DNA of 64,000 bases. It comes from Streptomyces beihaiensis (GTDB taxonomy: Bacteria > Actinomycetota > Actinomycetes > Streptomycetales > Streptomycetaceae). The DNA is taken from contig NZ_JAPHNL010000112.1 in NCBI RefSeq assembly GCF_026274175.1, positions 62,001-126,000 on the forward strand, in the 5' to 3' direction. The notes beneath the pieces are model-generated. The model had not been told where the DNA came from. It worked only from the letters and a program-made list of their open reading frames with translations, and made no database searches. Below, in pieces: positions 63,971-64,000 of the stretch (the stretch's first letter is position 1; every line of letters begins with the position of its first letter). Position numbers and translations under genes: made by a program.

Positions 63971-64000
63971 GTGACAGACGACCCTCAGGCCCCCCAGGTC
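63971..64000 (+). CDS. Start of a downstream gene, 3' truncated by window edge
   Basis: GTG 63971 follows hemH by 10 bases with AAGGA upstream and opens MTDDPQAPQV before the window ends. In S. coelicolor the gene here is, as I recall, an inositol monophosphatase family protein; ten residues cannot confirm this. Confidence 0.45.
   Translation, partial: MTDDPQAPQV

Overview
High-GC DNA with strong G/C in third codon positions, frequent GTG starts, GTGA/ATGA stop-start overlaps, hrdB, sepH and a c-di-AMP (ydaO-type) riboswitch all point to a Streptomyces chromosome. From about 14.7 kb to the right end the gene order (rnhB - recQ - DUF4192 - hrdB - trypsin-like protease - parE - two-component pair - citrate synthase pair - parC - M16 pair - M23 peptidase - GntR - ptsH - GNAT/acyl-CoA synthetase - phosphodiesterase - tdk - sulfurtransferase - sepH - lactone oxidase - hemH) matches what I remember of the S. 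coelicolor core region SCO5812-SCO5860. That comparison is from memory, not from an alignment.

1-3.6 kb: the 3' part of an unusual cassette, transcribed rightward. It holds a tyrosine recombinase tail with its catalytic Tyr, a small Cro/CI-type HTH protein, a 757-residue protein with nine tandem zinc ribbons fused to a recombinase-like domain that lacks the nucleophilic Tyr, and an HNH nuclease. The first three genes overlap by stop-start codons. This is my best candidate for an undescribed mobile or defence-like system. 3.6-14.6 kb is a variable region: HIT hydrolase, TerD, DUF4937, histidine phosphatase, ADP-ribosylglycohydrolase, an MFS exporter with two copies of a TetR-type operator, a convergent pair of related small domain proteins (one a lipoprotein), a large secreted protein, a PadR/membrane-protein unit and a TetR regulator.

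14.7-30.5 kb: rnhB, recQ broken by one in-frame amber codon, DUF4192, a short unannotated gene, a glycogen-debranching-like protein, a NUDIX regulator with an operator in its promoter, an ABC ATPase-permease fusion with degenerate ATPase motifs, a FadR-type regulator, hrdB and a secreted serine protease. 30.6-47.8 kb: DUF7455, parE, a membrane protein plus NarL-type two-component system, the decayed remnant of a CitA/CitB-type two-component system, a sucrase/ferredoxin-like protein, two divergent citrate synthase homologues (one with an HTH), two hypothetical proteins, a CobW GTPase, parC and the M16 pair.

47.8-64 kb: a ydaO riboswitch controlling an M23 peptidase whose reading frame runs through its own terminator, GntR, ptsH, a GNAT-acyl-CoA synthetase fusion, DUF5998, phosphodiesterase, thymidine kinase, VOC protein, sulfurtransferase, sepH, a membrane protein, lactone oxidase, hemH and the first 30 bases of a further gene. 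No tRNA, rRNA, CRISPR array or insertion sequence was recognised.
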